Below, in pieces: positions 1 to 10,041 of a stretch of DNA of 64,000 bases. Origin of the DNA: Platycnemis pennipes (taxonomy: Eukaryota; Arthropoda; Insecta; Odonata; Platycnemididae); NCBI GenBank assembly GCA_933228895.1, contig OW121856.1, forward strand, positions 14,835,805 to 14,899,804, in the 5' to 3' direction. Below the pieces are notes generated by a model that worked only from the letters and a program-made list of their open reading frames with translations, ran no database searches and was not told the origin of the DNA. The position numbers and the translations under genes were made by a program. Position 1 is the first letter of the stretch. Every line of letters begins with the position of its first letter.

Positions 1-37
1 ATCTTTATGGTGGCTTGCAGGATATTATGTAGATGTA
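1..37 (+). mobile_element. 3' tip of a CR1/L2-like LINE (family A), cut by window edge
   Basis: The first bases match the conserved 3' end of LINE family A (GGTGGCTTGCAGG followed by TATTATGTAGATG). Only the tip is inside the window. No coding sequence is visible. Confidence 0.6.
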
Positions 38-563
38 AAAGTGAAGAGGGTAACCGATTAAATTACGTAGTTGAAGATTTTATTGGAGTGTGGCATGAAG
101 GGATTCTAGGGATTGACATCTAATGACCACGATAGAAAAAGACAAAGAGCTCGCTGATAAAGGGTGATGCAATACTCGGGTTCCCTAATGCTATAGTAGC
201 ACCAAAAATCAAAATTGAGCCAAAATCCACTTTTGAGCATTATCACTAATCCCACCCTTGTTAAAATACAACTTACCGCGCAGATAATTTGGATAGGTAA
301 TGCATATTTCATCCACATCTACAACGTAAATGATGCAAGTATAATAATTTCCTCGTTTTTACCACAGGTGTAAATACTTTCACGCGCTATAATATTTTTA
401 ATGTTTAATAATGATATATCGTATGCATTTATATATATATATATTACTTTTTGTTCATATGTTATTAATTTTTTACCTCTGATTTTAATTGTTTTATGCA
501 AATTAAGTCATGACAACCATTTGCTTTATGCAATTTTTTGAAGAGAGTTTTCATCTGCAACTA
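38..563. other. No recognised feature
   Basis: AT-rich sequence with short open frames on the minus strand that resemble nothing I know. There is a short AT microsatellite near 427-444. Confidence 0.5.
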
Positions 564-1107
564 TATCTACATAATGAACCATAAAAGTGTGAGGATGGGG
601 ATGAATTCACACCAAATATGGATGAAATATCTTGAATAAAAAGGACTGGTAATTATATTCTACTCTAAACTTCAAAATTTTAAAAGGATAAAAATAGTTA
701 TAAAAGCATGCAAAAACATGCTGCTAGTTGGATAAGCTTAAATCCTTTATACCAACCTGCAACTACCTATTTTATCCATTAATACTCTCTAATTTATACA
801 ATTTGAAATATGAGATCGTATTTATAAATGTTCATATTGAACCAGGAAAGAAGGACATATTAATCTGTCAGTTCGGCAATCAATACCTCTAATTTTGTGA
901 TTATGGTCCATTCCACCATATTTAGTTGTAGTTCGCAAAATATTTGTAACATTTATCAGTGAAAACATTATCTTGGAATTTATTTGAGTTTAAGCCTCAA
1001 TTTCAACCTACAATCTGACAATAATTCCCCTTTTAGTTCATTTAATAGACTGGTTACGCTAATATATTTATCATACCGTCCCTTTACAAATCTTGCAGAT
1101 ATCAGCA
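564..1107 (-). mobile_element. 5'-truncated, decayed LINE family A copy
   Basis: Read on the minus strand this matches the C-terminal RT-downstream region and 3' UTR of family A. The KGRYD-coding block lies near 1070-1095, the IREIDCRTDRF-like block near 860-890, and the degenerate GATGTA-type end near 564-610. Many indels and stops interrupt the frame, so no protein is made. The copy is 5'-truncated, as is usual for target-primed reverse transcription. Confidence 0.75.
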
Positions 1108-1507
1108 ATTTTGGCATATGTACATGAAGGTGTAAATGTAAGCACATGGGTGTAACCGTTTTTTATCTCACCACGAAATCCATTCACGTGTCACTTTGTG
1201 TGTTCACGTATCACGATATTTGGAGAATTTTGAGCGGTATCTGCCCATCTATATGCTAGCTTCACGCAGGAATCTGTATCACATGTAAAGTCTTTCTGTT
1301 CCCTTGCTAAGTTTTTTTTTAACAGTCAAATCGGAAGCGTGGTCATTATCAATGTGATTGATTTCCAGTCGAGAGTGAATATGCCTGGTGAAGTATCACC
1401 CCCTTGCCACACACTCTTGAGGTTTTTGAAGATGACAATGCAGGTACGAGCATAGAATATACGATACGAGCAATACGAGCAATATAGAACCTTCTATATT
1501 GCTCGCT
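1108..1507. other. Mostly unassigned; contains a 24-bp LINE-tail scrap
   Basis: No gene is seen. Bases 1398-1421 (CACCCCCTTGCCACACACTC) match the 5' side of the conserved LINE 3' stem-loop but break off before the GATGTA tail. A short direct repeat of ATACGAGCAATA-type sequence lies at 1458-1485. Confidence 0.5.
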
Positions 1508-2105
1508 TTGGGATCCCTACGAAATCGGTCTAAGTAATGAACTTGAACGTGTGCAGCGAAGATCGGCAAGATTTGTAAAGGGACGATACGATAATTATAT
1601 TAGCGTAACCATTCTATCAAATGAATTAATTTGGGAATCATTGTTAGATTGCAAGTTGAAATTTAGACTTAATCTCTTAAATAAATTCCAAGGCAATATT
1701 TTCAGTGATGATGTTAAAAATATTTTAAGAACCCCAACTTACTATGGCAGATTGGACCATAATCATAAAATTAGAGCCATTGATTGCCGAACTGACCGAT
1801 TCAAAATGTCCTTTTTCCCTCGTACAATTAGAGATACGAATAACGGTAAATATGTCCTATCGGAGAGTAGCAATTAATAGCATTGCTAGCTGCATGTTGG
1901 TATGAGTACTTAAAGCTAACCCTACTAACAGAAGGTTTTTGCATGTTTGCTTTGCAATTTCTATCTTTTTTAAATAGTGTAGTTCTGACTACTATATTAA
2001 TACTATTCCTTTTTTATGCATGATATGTAGTGCATGTTTGGTGAGAAATCACCCCCTGCCACACATCCTTGTGGTGGCTTGCAGGGTATTATGTAGATGT
2101 AGGTG
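1508..2105 (+). pseudogene. LINE family A 3' fragment with a 108-codon open RT C-terminal remnant
   Basis: Non-LTR retrotransposon remnant of the CR1/L2 type. An open stretch at 1551-1877 encodes QRRSARFVKGRYDNYISV and, further on, DCRTDRFKMSFFPRTIRD. This is the conserved block downstream of the RT domain in these elements, where relatives read LVRPHLEYA...QRRAARF...FFPRTI. The frame continues upstream to 1508 (WDPYE-like) and ends at TAA. A ~225-bp 3' UTR follows, ending in the conserved stem-loop and TGTAGATGTAG near 2045-2105. The copy lacks the endonuclease and the catalytic RT motifs and is not functional alone. Among family A copies here it is one of the better preserved. Confidence 0.85.
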
Positions 2106-2329
2106 TATATCCTGCAGGATTTCGAACCTTTTACCTCATTGTTAAAAGTGTGAGCTCTGGATTAAAGCACTTACGATTTTTAAATTCATGCTTCATTAAC
2201 TCCTAAGATAAGATACTTTTTATACAGTTACCAGTGCCGTTGCAAATGATGGCCTTAACTCATGAGGCAATTATTATATTTTTGATCGTAGTTACCTAAT
2301 AATTTAGTAATAATTGTAATACCTGCCCC

Positions 2330-2556
2330 TGCTAGATTGCCTAGTGGAGGTAACAGCACAACTACTCATCCTATCGCCTACATTTCCTGACGAGTGAAGT
2401 TCAGTACTTCGTCCGTCAGATGGGACGTTAAGCCGTGGTCCCCTCTGTGGCGCCTGTTGTTAAAAGCAGGCTGATTTAGACGCCGGGTTCTTCACCACCC
2501 TTCCTCCATTACCTGAAATGTCTCTTACCATCACCAAGTTACTCACCCATCCTTAA
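2330..2556 (+). mobile_element. SINE, 5' part (split by insertion)
   Basis: Matches the SINE at 27676-28016 over its body, including the core GATGGGACGTTAAGCCGTGG and the downstream CACCCTTCCTCC block. The tRNA-like head is missing or decayed. The SINE stops at CCTTAA where a TIR element begins, and it resumes at 3698. Confidence 0.8.
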
Positions 2557-3697
2557 GGTGGCTCCACCGAATTATGAAGTAGGGTGTCATAATTGTGAAA
2601 ATTTCAGGACACATCATTTTTTGGCCCTTCTTTCGATTGGCAATAAAATAATGAGGTATTTCCATAATACATTTGAAGAAAAAACACGTTGAAAATCAGA
2701 TGTTTTATACGTGGCTATACGGCAGAGCATGGCTCTTGCAGTAAAATTTGCAGATTAATAATGTAAAGAGAAATATCGTTCTGACGAAAAACTAATATAA
2801 GATTCGCAATTATGTGTAGAATTTAGCATTCTAAAAAAGTGCTTGCCTTACCACACCAGTTTAATTGATATTAATAAATGTTTGTTCGAAAAAAGCAGAA
2901 AAGCCTTAGTTACATGAAAGTGGCGCTACAGTATGTTGTTTTCCTTGGCAACGCTACTTGTGACGGAACGTGCTCACAAGCCTATTTACTAACTTAATTT
3001 AGGAATATGCTTTACCTAGGTTCTTCTTGTATTTTTTATGTAAGTTAAATATTTCAGTGGTTATTAACATGGTGTAAATAATACCAATGCTTCCAAATGT
3101 TGCAGCGTCATTGTTGCCAAACATGTTTCAACAACATTAATATTAATAAAATTGAAAACAAAGAGTTGTATTTGCAAGGGAATAGTTTAAAGCTAACAAG
3201 GGGAGTGTCCGATAACCGGGTCGCAGATCTTGTGGTCACTCGTGGTTAAACGCCTTTTTTGCTTAAACTACTGGATATATACGCTCATATGTGGGGTGAT
3301 TCGTGAACAGCATCCGGAGTTCTATATGCATACGAATTTTCATCAAGATCTGCGACCCGGTTATCGGACACTCCCCTTGTAAGTAAGAAAATATTTAACC
3401 TATTTTAGAATACGTATTAGCGGGATTGAGCATGTATTCTCACTTTGTAAATTAAACGTGGCAACAACATGTCAGTCATGTTCCGAAATCAAAATGAGTT
3501 TTAAAGAGCTTTTAAAAAATAGAATGCCACTACGACGCGCTATAAAATAGCATACCTACTCATTCAATTATTGTGTATATGTTATCACCCTATAGATGAT
3601 TTTTCATACAGGTTTTTTTTTCTGGATCGGTATTTATTCTTTAAATAACATAGCTATTTTACGAGATATTGAATCGCGGAGTCACGGTGGAACCTCC
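2557..3697 (+). mobile_element. TTAA-flanked TIR element, copy 1 (non-autonomous, Kolobok/piggyBac type)
   Basis: Non-autonomous DNA transposon with no transposase. The termini are imperfect inverted repeats: left GGTGGCTCCACCG, right CGGTGGAACCTCC. TTAA lies on both sides (2553-2556 and 3698-3701). The interrupted host is a SINE whose other copy reads CCTAAATGG at the join, so the TTAA is a real target-site duplication. A 183-bp element is nested inside at 3197-3379; without it this copy is about 955 bp, close to copies at 57574-58523 (950 bp) and 62515-63461 (947 bp). TTAA duplication is known for piggyBac and Kolobok; the GG...CC termini lean to Kolobok, which is inference. Confidence 0.85.
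3197..3379. mobile_element. 183-bp TIR MITE with TAA duplication (PIF/Harbinger-like)
   Basis: Perfect 36-bp terminal inverted repeats begin CAAGGGGAGTGTCCGATAAC and end with its complement. TAA lies on both sides (3194-3196 and 3380-3382). The uninterrupted sequence is seen in the related element at 58215-58230 (ACTAAGTAAGG), so insertion of 183 bp plus a 3-bp duplication is directly supported. A TAA/TWA duplication is typical of PIF/Harbinger; no transposase is present, so the superfamily is inferred. Confidence 0.9.
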
Positions 3698-3755
3698 TTA
3701 ATGGTGGAAATGACGTCAGTTGTTGGTCGCTTCCCTGTGAATAAGATACTAACTA
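3698..3755 (+). mobile_element. SINE, 3' part (continuation of 2330-2556)
   Basis: TTAATGGTGG...GTCGCTTCCCT aligns with the 3' section of the SINE at 27950-27990 (CTAAATGGCG...GTCGCCTCCCC). It directly continues the SINE interrupted at 2553-2556. Confidence 0.75.
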
Positions 3756-3925
3756 CTTATCCTAGCGTCTCCATTTCCTAAAGAATTCCTGAATATGGTT
3801 TCTCTCTCAGCTTGGTGAAAGAGAGACCGGAAGGGAAGTGAAAGCTTCAGAGAAGGGAAAAAATAGAGTCCGATCAAGGGAGGAAGAGAAAACAAAGGAA
3901 TCGACTCCAATTTATCATTTCCTGG

Positions 3926-4675
3926 GGGGTTATTTTGTAATCTCACTTTAGTGAGAATTCGTCATAAAATGTCACTTTTTCGTAGTTAAACTCCGCCACC
4001 CAGGCGGCGTGACCATCTACGGATCTCAAGCGGTGAACTGCCGGTCATGTGCTGGTCTTTCAGACGATTCATCCGCTCTGATCCGTATCTTTCGACTCTT
4101 GATCCGTTTCATTATCTCCGCCTGACATTAGTTCCCGTCTCATCTACATAAATAACGTGGCATGGAGCCACCATCGTTTCCACTAGAAGCTTGAGTTGGA
4201 AAAAAAGGCAAGAGCGAGAAAGATACAATCGATTTTTAATTGTATTTTTGGAATTTGCACAACGTGAAGAACTTAAACTTTCTTAAATCACGAATTGTAT
4301 CTTATCAACAAATGATTTCTTGAATGGAACACTATTGAGAAAATGAAAAATGATGAAACACTATTAACGTAAAATGTAGCGAGAAACAAATGCAAATTCC
4401 AATATTGGTATAAAGGAAATTATCGGACATGAATTATCTTGACAGGCCATCCGAATAATTAAAATGATATGGACAAACAATTTTTCACTCACCTTCACCG
4501 TATTCCTCCATTTTTGAAGAAAGCGGTGGCCGTTGCCAGGCACTTGTTTGTTTATTCAACGACAGAAGCTTCGAGAATTCACGATCCGTTCGTGAGCCGA
4601 TCATTAAGAGAGCGAAACGGATCTCCCGCTTTCCCGCAAAGAGTCATTAAAAAGGTGAGATTACAAAATAACCCC
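3926..4675 (+). mobile_element. GGGG-TIR element, copy A (750 bp, 5-bp duplication CCTGG)
   Basis: Terminal inverted repeats GGGGTTATTTTGTAATCTCA at the left and the complement at the right (GAGATTACAAAATAACCCC). The same five bases, CCTGG, lie immediately outside both ends (3921-3925 and 4676-4680), consistent with a 5-bp target duplication. There is no transposase ORF. The superfamily is unclear: 5-bp duplications are known for Transib, but the termini do not look like CAC...GTG. Confidence 0.8.
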
Positions 4676-4680
4676 CCTGG

Positions 4681-5079
4681 AAGGCCTCCAATATTCGCTC
4701 AGGTGCCCAATATCCTCGGACGAAAGGCTCACAAGAGCGTTAACTCTCGGAGCAAATGACAAAGCATATTTAATACTACCACTCAGCAGTATTTTTTTTC
4801 CATTGTCTGCATATAATCCACCTTCCGCCACTTTCAGAGAGTTATGCATGTCACAAATGATTTATAAGAGGACAGGGAGACTGGGGTGTGAAGAATATAA
4901 GGCTTTCGAATCCTGAATGTCGATTCGGAGTTCCGAGCTATTCTGCGCCTGACAACGTTTATTAACAATGACTGTCATTCGTCAGATGCAAACCCTATTG
5001 AGAAATCAATAGTTTTTGGCTAAAAACCGAGAGCTCACAATCAGTACCACGTAGCATTCAATGAGGCTCAACACGTTAA
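4681..5079. other. No recognised feature
   Basis: Mixed-composition DNA. Short open frames on both strands show no recognisable domain. Confidence 0.4.
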
Positions 5080-6053
5080 GGTGGCTGGTTCGGTAATCGT
5101 GAGTCGTTGAGAACTAGTGCTCATATAATTTCAATGGCACTAAAAAATAGCTTGGAGATGATTAAATTACACGACATTTTAACCGGATGCCTCAAATTCT
5201 CAAGTTATATTGAAACATTGCCCTTTTGAATTTAAATATTGACATGAAACGTAACATAACATAAAACTTCACTTGATTCGGTTACTGGCAACCTGAACGT
5301 TGTCACTCTGTGCATACCCTTTGACCTTGGAGATGTTGGTTTTAATGTATGGATTGAAAAAGTATGTAATTTTGTGCTATGGGTATTCGCATACTTTGTA
5401 GTGACGAAATAGTTGTGATTAAACGCTTAAACATTTATAACATTTGTTTAAACCATTTATTTAATCTCTGTTTTTTTACTCGGCAACAACGCACATTCTC
5501 AAATTCGGCACTGCTGTTGTGTAGGCAATTGTTTCTGTGTTTCAGCGGTCGTAACGGTAGGTGTCGTATTCGTCAATTCTCAAGAACTCCGTCAAGGGGA
5601 CTACATTGTAATATTCTTGGACTTTGCGGTGTGATTTGTTGTGGTTTCTCGCGCGTTCGCTTTCCCTCGTCTGATTCCACGTTGCCAAATGCACCTCAAA
5701 ACTTCGCGCGCGATATTTGAAAATTTAAGGAATATTTTATTTCTTTCGTTTATACGGAGGAAATAAGTCGATAACACTAGTTGATTTTCTCAGAATAAAA
5801 ATTGTTGGCTAATATCCACATCATTTCAGTTTTTGGAGAAAATCTGTATGGTAGAAACGTTAATAATACATAATTGGCCCTTACGAAGCGGGGTGCGCCA
5901 TAAGGCCCCATGTTAAAAAAAACCTTAAATATCTCAAAAACTACACTGAAAACCCCCAAAAATTTTCCTGTAGAATTTTAGACAATAATTAAAGGAACAA
6001 ATATTGCAATTATGAAGAAAATCTATACACCTATAAATTTCGACCCAGCCACC
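5080..6053. mobile_element. Second family of TTAA-flanked TIR element (974 bp)
   Basis: Bounded by TTAA at 5076-5079 and 6054-6057. The left terminus is GGTGGCTGGTTCG and the right terminus, reversed, is GGTGGCTGGGTCG. The first seven bases match the TTAA element at 2557 but the interior differs, so it is a separate family with a related terminus. A 113-codon open frame at 5379-5720 has no recognisable motif and I do not treat it as coding. Confidence 0.75.
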
Positions 6054-6065
6054 TTAACATCAACT

Positions 6066-6160
6066 CTTAATAAAAGAAATGGTTGGCGAGTTTTCGTTGT
6101 GGAAGTTATTTTTCATCATAAAAAAGAAAAACTTAGTTCTTTTCCACAAATATATTTGTA
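6066..6160 (+). repeat. Partial copy of the GTTGGCGAG repeat family
   Basis: AAAAGAAATGGTTGGCGAG and the following TTGTGGAAGT...ACTTAGTTCTTTTCCAC block match the left half of the hairpin repeat at 13745-13917. Here only one arm is present, so it does not fold into the long hairpin. Confidence 0.6.
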
Positions 6161-6440
6161 TAATATTTTATAATGTTATATTTTGTGTTTATAATGTTAA
6201 ACTCTTCGCAGTCCGTCTCTCTCTCTTGATGCTTTATGTCGAAGGGTCGTATCGTCGTATCCTTCCTGCAGATGTTTTATTACTCCTTCCTAACGGAACT
6301 TACGAAAATACCCTCGGTACCCTCTTTCATCTGTTGAAGGTCACGGCCTGGGAATTTCAGTGCCTCAGTGAAATAAGAAAACCCATTTCTTCTTATTTTC
6401 GGGAGAATGATGGACCATGCCGAGGGTCACCTCTTCCGCT
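6161..6440. other. No recognised feature
   Basis: Continuation of an open frame (6079-6468) without recognisable motifs, rich in T and C. I see no domain and regard it as chance. Confidence 0.4.
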
Positions 6441-7352
6441 GGGGAGTTATTTTGTAATCTCGCTTTAGTGAGAATACGTCAGAAAATGTCACTTTTTCGT
6501 AGTTAAACTCCGCCACCCAGGAGCTTCAGAGAAGGGAAAAAATAGAGTCCGATCAAGGGAGGAAGAGAAAACAAAGGAATCGACTCCAATTTATCATTTC
6601 CTGGGGGGTTATTTTGTAATCTCACTTTAGTGAGAATTCGTCATAAAATGTCACTTTTTCGTAGTTAAACTCCGCCACCCAGGCGGCGTGACCATCTACG
6701 GATCTCAAGCGGTGAACTGCCGGTCATGTGCTGGTCTTTCAGACGATTCATCCGCTCTGATCCGTATCTTTCGACTCTTGATCCGTTTCATTATCTCCGC
6801 CTGACATTAGTTCCCGTCTCATCTACATAAATAACGTGGCATGGAGCCACCATCGTTTCCACTAGAAGCTTGAGTTGGAAAAAAAGGCAAGAGCGAGAAA
6901 GATACAATCGATTTTTAATTGTATTTTTGGAATTTGCACAACGTGAAGAACTTAAACGTTCTTAAATCACGAATTGTATATTATCAACAAATGATTTCTA
7001 AAAACACTATGAACGCAAAATGTAGCGATAAACAAATGCAAATTCCAATATTGGTATAAAGGAAATTATCGGACATGAATTATCTTGACAGGTCATCCGA
7101 ATAATTAAAATGATAGGGAGAAACAATTTTTCACTCACCTTCACCGTATACCTCCATTTTTGAAGAAAGCATTCGCCTTTGCCAGGCACTCGTTTGTTTA
7201 TTCATAGTAGACGAGATTAGCAACAGATAGCGCTACCGACAGAAACTTCGACAATTCACGAACAGTTCGTGAGCCGATCATTAAGAGAGCGAAACGGATC
7301 TCCCGCCTTCCCGCAAAGAGTCATTAAAAAGGTGAGATTACAAAATAACCCC
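6441..7352 (+). mobile_element. GGGG-TIR element, copy B, rearranged by import of copy A sequence
   Basis: The first 81 bp (6441-6521) are a left end of this family with several substitutions relative to copy A. The sequence then jumps to 6522-6599, which matches the single-copy flank of copy A (3843-3920), and runs on through a second left end into the element body. From 6522 to about 6956 I see no difference from 3843-4277. After that substitutions and indels accumulate, and the right end (CAAAATAACCCC at 7341-7352) is a different lineage. The bases outside the ends do not match each other, so no clean duplication is left. Best read as gene conversion or template switching between copies A and B. 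Confidence 0.75.
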
Positions 7353-7765
7353 TCTGTATTGGCATTTGAGACACAATTCCGAATGCTTACTACATTTCTA
7401 CCTCGTTAGCAGAGTTTTCAAAATTGATTAATTTCAATTGCATTATCTTTGTATGTACTGAAAACCATCCACAGAAGTGTATATAAGTTCCAGTAGAACA
7501 GTGTCTTCTTCAAGCACAGCCCTATGCAAAGAAAAGACGTTGGCGGGAAAGTGTTATGAGGCAGATTTATGGCGCGGGAGTAATCTCGAAATCAAAAAAT
7601 TTATAAGTCCCTTGAAAATCACGATGGAGTGGTAATTTTTTCACTAAAAAAACTTAAGGGATTCATCAAAACTTTCATTCGCAGCACATATGCATCTATT
7701 CATTTAGATACGAAAGTTAGCAGGCGACCACTTTTTCAAAACTTCCGGCCCAAAAAGTCGTTCAA
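7353..7765. other. No recognised feature
   Basis: Unassigned AT-rich DNA between copy B and the tandem duplication. Confidence 0.4.
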
Positions 7766-8055
7766 AATTAATTACGTAGCTATAGATGATTTAAATCCTT
7801 TCATAATTTGTGTGGTGCAAAGACAAATATTTAACAAATCAACGTTGCAATTTTGGAGCTGTTCTGAAGAAAGGTTTGCTTAAAACAGCGTTAAGAAGTG
7901 AAAATCGGAAAATTAATTACGTAGCTATAGATGATTTAAATCCGTTAATAATTTTTGTGTCCAAAGAAAAATATTTAACAAATCAACCTTGCCATTTTGG
8001 AGCTGTTCTGAAGAAAGATTTGCTTAAAACAGCGTTAAGAAGTGAACATCGGAAA
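7766..8055 (+). repeat. Two-unit tandem duplication, period about 145 bp
   Basis: The unit beginning AATTAATTACGTAGCTATAG at 7766 repeats at 7911 with roughly 10% differences. Both units keep the GGAGCTGTTCTGAAGAAAG block and end in AGAAGTGAA(A/C)ATCGGA. Open frames cross both units (7629-7883 and 7810-8082) but show no known domain. Confidence 0.85.
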
Positions 8056-8239
8056 AGTTACTTTACATGCCGAAATTGTTGAAAACATTTTTTATAACTT
8101 CTCTTTAAAACAACATTGACAAACTAATGTCACTGTTCGATCCGGCATTGTGTTTCCTACAGGAAATATTTTTTTACACTGCTTAGCGACATGTTAACTT
8201 CTCTGCTCAATGTGCCTTTCTCCAAATACACAGCTTGCT

Positions 8240-8480
8240 CCCCCGACACCGCGACACTAAATCCAACCGGCTGGAAAACTGCTAGAGCAGTGTCCGAGTG
8301 TCGGGAGGTGTCGTTGCGGACCGTCTTCACGAGACACTGCGGTCAAGGACACAAGCGTCACGACACTCCGAAGTCGGTGTCGAGATAGTGTCGAGACACT
8401 TGCAAACTTGCCCTCTTCACGCGGACGGTCGGTGTTCGACATCGAGTGTCAGACATTTTAGTGTCTCGTGAAGACCCAGC
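8240..8480 (-). mobile_element. GACAC/GTGTC-rich TIR-like element
   Basis: A GC-richer island packed with GACAC and GTGTC. A 16-bp inverted pair, GTCTTCACGAGACACT near 8320-8336 and its complement near 8460-8476, is clear. The right end at about 8480 looks like a terminus; the left end is uncertain and no target duplication was found. Probably a decayed MITE. The open frames over it are by-products. Confidence 0.45.
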
Positions 8481-9926
8481 TTTAGGAATACTTTCCAAAG
8501 TAGTACCATATCACATCCGTCGTTTTTATTTTTCTAATCGACTTATGCGGCTCATAGTATATGCTATTGCTGTAGGCTTGTTATTTATTATAATGGTGCG
8601 ATTTGCCTTTACCTAACGTCAAAAGTCACATGGTTATGTTAACATTTCTCTCACTATTAAAGCAAAAACATCTTTGAGGGATTCCTTGATGCTTCATTAA
8701 AAACACATATTCCATCCCTGCAAGGAGTAGACAGAGCAGATTACAAGACACTTATCGATTATGCCGCTTAAGTCGATTAGAAAAATGGAAGCAATATATA
8801 TCGTAAGTGACGTAGCAGGAAAAATTCTTCCCCCGCCATCTATGGAAATCTTCCAGTACTACGTCCAAAACCCATAACAGTTTGTCCCTATGCGGTGAGC
8901 TCTCTATACTAGAGTAGTACGCAGCATTGTAATACCAGATGTCCCCTCATCCCAAAACGAGATTTCATGCAATGGATAATTTAAAATTAATGCGTTTTTT
9001 TATCAAAATTGATATATATTAATTCAGGAATCTAGTATAAACGAACCCATATATGTAATTAAGATAGTGAACACGTAAATTTGAGTGCAATATCAATGTG
9101 GGCCTTGTGTAAATAGCAAAAGAAGCTCATCAAGCCAACAAAAATACTGTAATTGCACCATTGCAATGATTCTCAATTTCCCAGGCCGCTGATTACGCTC
9201 ATTCCTATTTAATTTCTTCGTCGGCGCCAATATTTTGATGGAAAACTAATTTTAATGCGATTCTCATCCGCTTTGACGTTTTATTTATGAGTATCTCAAT
9301 ACATAATTGCATTTTTTTGACATTTCATTGATGGAATTTTGAGTGAAAGCAAATATTAATCAACCACTGAGAATTTATTGACGGGGAAAAAAAGAAAATC
9401 GTTCTTTTTTTGATAAAGTCGAAATGGCCAAGCATTCCGACACAATGGGTCATTATTGGATGGGAAATAAAACGACATGGCATTATTTTTTAAATGTGCT
9501 CGATGATACCCCTTTGGATGGAAAACAATTTTTTATTGAATTATTGTATTTTTTAACAGAATACCATTTTTTACGCTCTTACAATGGCCGCATCCCAGCA
9601 TTTCATTGCGATTCAGAGAGTAAGTGATTTTAGTCCTTAAGTATTTCCCTATCCAAACATTTCCATTCCCGTGCATGTTATTTGAATTCTTTCCCTCCCA
9701 TTACGAGCTGTGCCACGTTTCATTGCAATTCTAGTTTATTTGAGCGCAAATAATTAGTGACAATATAATGATTAGTTTTCTAAAAATGTTCCTGCTATTT
9801 ATTTGATTTATGTTTATTAATTGTTAATTAAGTATTTTTATAGTATTCTATTTTATTTGGTTTATTTAATTTTGTTTACATATTTGTTTGCTCATTTGAG
9901 GAACATTGTTGTTTCAGGGTTTTTTG
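8481..9926. other. No recognised feature
   Basis: AT-rich. A 67-codon frame at 9424-9627 is the only notable open stretch and has no recognisable domain. Confidence 0.4.
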
Positions 9927-10041
9927 TTAAAGAAAAGAGCTGAGAGACAAGTCAATTAAGACTAAATACATTAACTAAGCAGATTGATCTATGTTTACGT
10001 ATTTAGTCTTAAATGTCTTGTCTCTCAGCTCTCTTCTTTAA
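9927..10041. repeat. 115-bp near-perfect hairpin
   Basis: Left arm TTAAAGAAAAGAGCTGAGAG...ACTAAATACATTAA pairs with right arm TACGTATTTAGTCTTA...CTCTCTTCTTTAA over about 47 bp, with a ~20-base loop. It has no GAAAC module, so I do not group it with the Penelope-type palindromes. Likely a short MITE or a fold-back product. Confidence 0.8.
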
